Shown piece by piece: positions 61,127 through 64,000 of a stretch of 64,000 nt of DNA. This DNA is from Lysobacter arenosi. GTDB lineage: Bacteria > Pseudomonadota > Gammaproteobacteria > Xanthomonadales > Xanthomonadaceae. Position 1 is the first letter of the stretch; each line of letters starts with the position of its first letter. Both the position numbers and the translations under genes were made by a program. The stretch is from NCBI RefSeq assembly GCF_016613475.2, contig NZ_CP071517.1:3883893-3947892 (forward strand), written 5' to 3'. The notes beneath the pieces were generated by a model that saw nothing but the letters and a program-made list of their open reading frames with translations, was not told where the DNA came from and made no database searches.

Positions 61127-63969
61127 GCCGTCTGCTCCTGCACGCGTCCCGTGCTCAATGCGGTACGGACCTTTTCCGCGGTCACTGGCAGTTCGCGAAA
61201 GCGCAAACCGGTGGCGTGGGCGATGGCGTTCACGATCGCCGGCACCACCGCGATCATCACCACCTCGGCCATGCCTTTGGGTGGATCGCTGGCAGACAGT
61301 GCAGGCAGCACTTCGCCGGTCTGCTTCCACACCGCGACGTCGGCCGCACGTGGCAGCGTGTAGCGGTTGAAGTTCCACGTGCCGTTACCGGGGCCGTCTT
61401 CGTACAACGGCAGGTACTCGTGCAGGGCGTGACCGATGCCCATCGCCAGGCCGCCCTGGAGTTGCCCGGAGACCAGTTCCGGCACGATTGCGTTGCCGCA
61501 CTCGAGCACGGAGTGGTGGTTGAGCAGCGCGACCTTGCCGCTGGCGGTGTCCACCGCCACCTCCGCGATCGTGCCGATGGCGCTGTAGTAGACGACGCCG
61601 GCGTTATTGCGCTGGGTCGGCGGGTAGTGGGCACGTGTGCGTTCGATCATGCGATAGCCATTGGCGGTCGGGGTTCCCTTGCCGCTGCTGCCATCCGCGC
61701 CCCAGCGCAGTGCGATCGCGTCCAGCGGCAGTCGCGCGTCTTCGCCTTCGAGCGGGAACTCCGCCTCCGCCCATTGCCAGCGATTGAACGTGTGCACGAT
61801 CGCGCCGGTGGCCAGGCCCAGTTCGTAGGCCTTGGCGACGAGCTTCTGCAAGGGCAGCCCGACCAGTCCGCCGGCGGTGAGCCGGCCATCGACCCAGTGC
61901 GCGTCCTCGCGCCGAACCGACAGCGGCGCCAGCTGGCCGCCGCCGAATCCCTCGGTCCAGATCGCCTTCGCCGCCGGCCACAGGCCCTGCGTGAACAACA
62001 GTCGCGCTGCTTCGCGCGTGGCATGGCCGAAGAAGTAGGCCGAGTTGCTGGCGCTGCTGGGACTGACCAGGTTCGGTGTCCAGCGCGGATTGCCGACGTT
62101 GCGGTCCTGCTCGGACTGCTGCATCAGCCACGGATCGCCGGTGGCGATCATCGGCAGCTCCGGCCATTCGGTCTCGCCGGTGCGCACGTCGTCGGCCGGC
62201 TTGCCCAGCCACGGGATGCACAAGGCGGACTGGCTGGTGGCCATGCCGGTGCCCATGTCGACACCGATATGGCGCAGCAGCAGGCGGCCGTCGGGCGCGA
62301 GTGCCACCTCGACGAACGCGGCCTCGGCACCGGTGCCGAAATCCTTCTGCACGCAGCCAAAGCCGACGCCGTAATGCTTGCCCGGATGCGAGGCTTCGTA
62401 CTCGCGCTTGCGTTTGTCGCGATTGCGCCATAGCGGATGCGCGCGGCAACGCGCCAGCACTTCGTCGGCACGCTGCGCGCCGCCGGGGATGGCGCCCTGG
62501 GTGTTCTTCATGCCCGAGGTGAAGACGTTGCGCTGACGCAGCTCGATCGGGTCGAGCTTGAGCTCGGCCGCGACCTCGTCGACCAGCATCTCGGTCGCGC
62601 CCATGCTCTGCAACGTGCCGTAGCCGCGCGCCGATCCCGCATCGAGCGCGCGCGAGGCGATCACGGTGCTGGCCAGGTCGCTTTGCGGGAAGTAATAGAT
62701 CGATTGCGCCGCCGTCGCCGCGACCAGGCACACCGACGGCGAGAAGTTCTGGCGACCGCCGCCATCGCCGACCATGTCGCCCTGGAAGATGCCGAACTTC
62801 CCGGTCTTGCGGTCGACCGCGATGCGATAGCGGATGCGGAAACTGTGCCGCTTCAGGCTGGCCTGGAACTGCTCGTAGCGGTCGTTCGCCAGTCGCACCG
62901 GCCTGCCATCGCCGTACAGCCCTGCCATCAGTGCGTAGAACGGGAACGGGTTGTGGTCCTTGGAGCCGTAGCCGACCGTGTAGCAGGGATGCAGGACCAG
63001 GTTCTTCACGCCCAGCGCGCTCGCGGCGAGCATGCGCGGACCGTCGGCTGCGATCTCCTGTGGCGACTGCGTGGCGACCACCAGATGCAAGGTCGCAGTG
63101 GCGGCATCGAACCAGGCGTTGCCGTTGTCGAGTTCGAGCGCGGCGGTGTCGATCGACTGCGAGAAGTATTCCCGCTGCAACACCAGCTGGTCAGCACCAG
63201 GCGCGTCCAGGGCCGCGGCAATCGCGGCTGCGTGCGCGGCACCCTGCGCGTCCAGGCCACCGCGCGGATTGGCCTGCGGCCACTGTGGCCGCTTCTTGCT
63301 GTAGGCGGTCGGGAACAGCGGCGTGTCCTTGAGGCTGGAATAGGCATCGTCGTCGAATGCCGTCGCGCCACCCACGCGCACGTAACGGAATGCGGCCCAG
63401 GGGTCGCGCTCCAGCGGGCCGGTGACGGCGCCGTAGCGGATGATGTCGTCGCGGAACTTCAGTGCGGTCTTGGCGGCGCGAAAGCGCGGGAAGTCGTGCC
63501 AGACCAGCAGCGCCACCGCGTGACCAAGGTAGGCCGGCGTCTTGCCTTCGGGCAGCAGCATGTCTTCGCCGTAGAACTGCGGGAACTGCACGCCGTCGCG
63601 TTGCAGGTCGGCGGCGGTGACGATGCGGTCGGGCCGCAGCGCATCGCCGAGGATCGACAGGTCGAAGCCGGCATAGGCGCGGTCGGCATGGGTGACGCGC
63701 AGCAGCATCGCGTGTGCCTGCTGGTCCGGCCAGCCGGGCAGGTCGCGGCCGCGCATGTCGAAGCTGAAGACCTTCTCGCCGGTGACCTTGGCGGTGGCAT
63801 CGGTGCGGTAACGGATCTTGCCGGTGCCCGGATCCCACGGCAGTGGCCGGTTCCGCTCCTTCTCGAACAGCGCCGCCAGCGCGGCACTGCCCGGTGCGGC
63901 GATATACACGCTGATGCCCGCGACGACGGAGCATTTGAGGAAGTCGCGGCGACTCAAGTGGGCTGGCAT
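61123..63969 (-). CDS. molybdopterin-binding large subunit of a molybdenum hydroxylase (IorB/aldehyde oxidase-like)
   Basis: A 948-residue protein with a twin-arginine signal (HLSRRDFLKCSVVAG), so the complex is exported folded. The aldehyde-oxidase/xanthine-dehydrogenase domains follow, with the cofactor region including GSARGYGTLQSMGATEMLVDEVAAELKLDPIELRQRN, the GMATSQSAL segment, and a C-terminal Glu region (PPKGMAEV) that supplies the catalytic Glu in related enzymes. Two-subunit enzymes of this type oxidise aldehydes or N-heterocycles. The substrate is unknown. Confidence 0.9.
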   Translation of the reverse strand: MPAHLSRRDFLKCSVVAGISVYIAAPGSAALAALFEKERNRPLPWDPGTGKIRYRTDATAKVTGEKVFSFDMRGRDLPGWPDQQAHAMLLRVTHADRAYAGFDLSILGDALRPDRIVTAADLQRDGVQFPQFYGEDMLLPEGKTPAYLGHAVALLVWHDFPRFRAAKTALKFRDDIIRYGAVTGPLERDPWAAFRYVRVGGATAFDDDAYSSLKDTPLFPTAYSKKRPQWPQANPRGGLDAQGAAHAAAIAAALDAPGADQLVLQREYFSQSIDTAALELDNGNAWFDAATATLHLVVATQSPQEIAADGPRMLAASALGVKNLVLHPCYTVGYGSKDHNPFPFYALMAGLYGDGRPVRLANDRYEQFQASLKRHSFRIRYRIAVDRKTGKFGIFQGDMVGDGGGRQNFSPSVCLVAATAAQSIYYFPQSDLASTVIASRALDAGSARGYGTLQSMGATEMLVDEVAAELKLDPIELRQRNVFTSGMKNTQGAIPGGAQRADEVLARCRAHPLWRNRDKRKREYEASHPGKHYGVGFGCVQKDFGTGAEAAFVEVALAPDGRLLLRHIGVDMGTGMATSQSALCIPWLGKPADDVRTGETEWPELPMIATGDPWLMQQSEQDRNVGNPRWTPNLVSPSSASNSAYFFGHATREAARLLFTQGLWPAAKAIWTEGFGGGQLAPLSVRREDAHWVDGRLTAGGLVGLPLQKLVAKAYELGLATGAIVHTFNRWQWAEAEFPLEGEDARLPLDAIALRWGADGSSGKGTPTANGYRMIERTRAHYPPTQRNNAGVVYYSAIGTIAEVAVDTASGKVALLNHHSVLECGNAIVPELVSGQLQGGLAMGIGHALHEYLPLYEDGPGNGTWNFNRYTLPRAADVAVWKQTGEVLPALSASDPPKGMAEVVMIAVVPAIVNAIAHATGLRFRELPVTAEKVRTALSTGRVQEQTA

Positions 63970-64000
63970 TGGCTGGCGCTCCGGCTGGCCGGACCGATGC

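Overview
The window is high-GC, gene-dense chromosomal DNA from a gammaproteobacterium, most likely Lysobacter or a close relative in the Xanthomonadaceae. The case rests on several features seen together: tandem TonB-dependent receptors of about 1000 residues, an FadE-type acyl-CoA dehydrogenase divergent from a TetR regulator, GTP-dependent PEP carboxykinase, an S-box-like leader before metX-metB-hom, Tat-exported periplasmic enzymes, and cassette-type attC sites. The species is inferred from gene content, not from a marker gene. I see no rRNA, tRNA, CRISPR array, transposase or integrase.

Layout. 0.1-7 kb: an MFS nucleotide-type transporter, a YCII/ECF42 sigma pair, a DUF6151 protein, a Tat-exported M24 peptidase, a small lipoprotein and threonine synthase. 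7-11.3 kb: an accessory block with two recognisable integron attC sites, small cassette-like genes, a DUF1254/DUF1214 lipoprotein, an HNH nuclease, a NTR/TIMP-like secreted protein and six copies of a palindromic repeat. 11.3-15.3 kb: small redox, VOC, GFA and thioesterase genes, the last one frameshifted. 15.4-20.7 kb: fadE, its divergent TetR regulator, and a pckG with a frameshift near its 5' end. 20.7-26.1 kb: a 2-oxoglutarate (2OG) oxygenase followed by two sulfotransferase-type genes, then an ECF sigma / regulator / DUF4097 operon whose last gene carries an in-frame amber codon. 26.2-37.8 kb: a TIGR02466-type 2OG oxygenase, three tandem TonB-dependent receptors with a common promoter and terminator design, and a smaller barrel-like protein. 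37.9-49.4 kb: housekeeping genes (hslO, mtgA, a bactoprenol-type glycosyltransferase, a CBS protein, AsmA, TrhA, prfC, an M23 peptidase) and a second sulfotransferase-hydroxylase pair. 49.4-53.1 kb: a SAM-I-like riboswitch and the translationally coupled metX-metB-hom operon. 53.3-64 kb: a beta-propeller lipoprotein, a periplasmic peroxiredoxin, DUF2946 plus a TonB-dependent metal or siderophore receptor, a truncated GH18 chitinase, and a three-gene molybdenum hydroxylase operon with a tri-haem cytochrome.

How the genes fit together. Two neighbourhoods pair an oxygenase with a sulfotransferase, and a third oxygenase adjoins the tandem TonB receptors. This suggests hydroxylation/sulfation chemistry linked to uptake, but no substrate can be seen. 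The met operon makes cystathionine from homoserine and is probably switched off by S-adenosylmethionine through its leader. The molybdenum hydroxylase operon encodes the Fe-S subunit, the Mo subunit and a cytochrome that probably takes the electrons.

Four genes are broken (DUF4442, pckG, DUF4097, chitinase). Two of these are single-base changes in or beside homopolymers and could be sequence errors.
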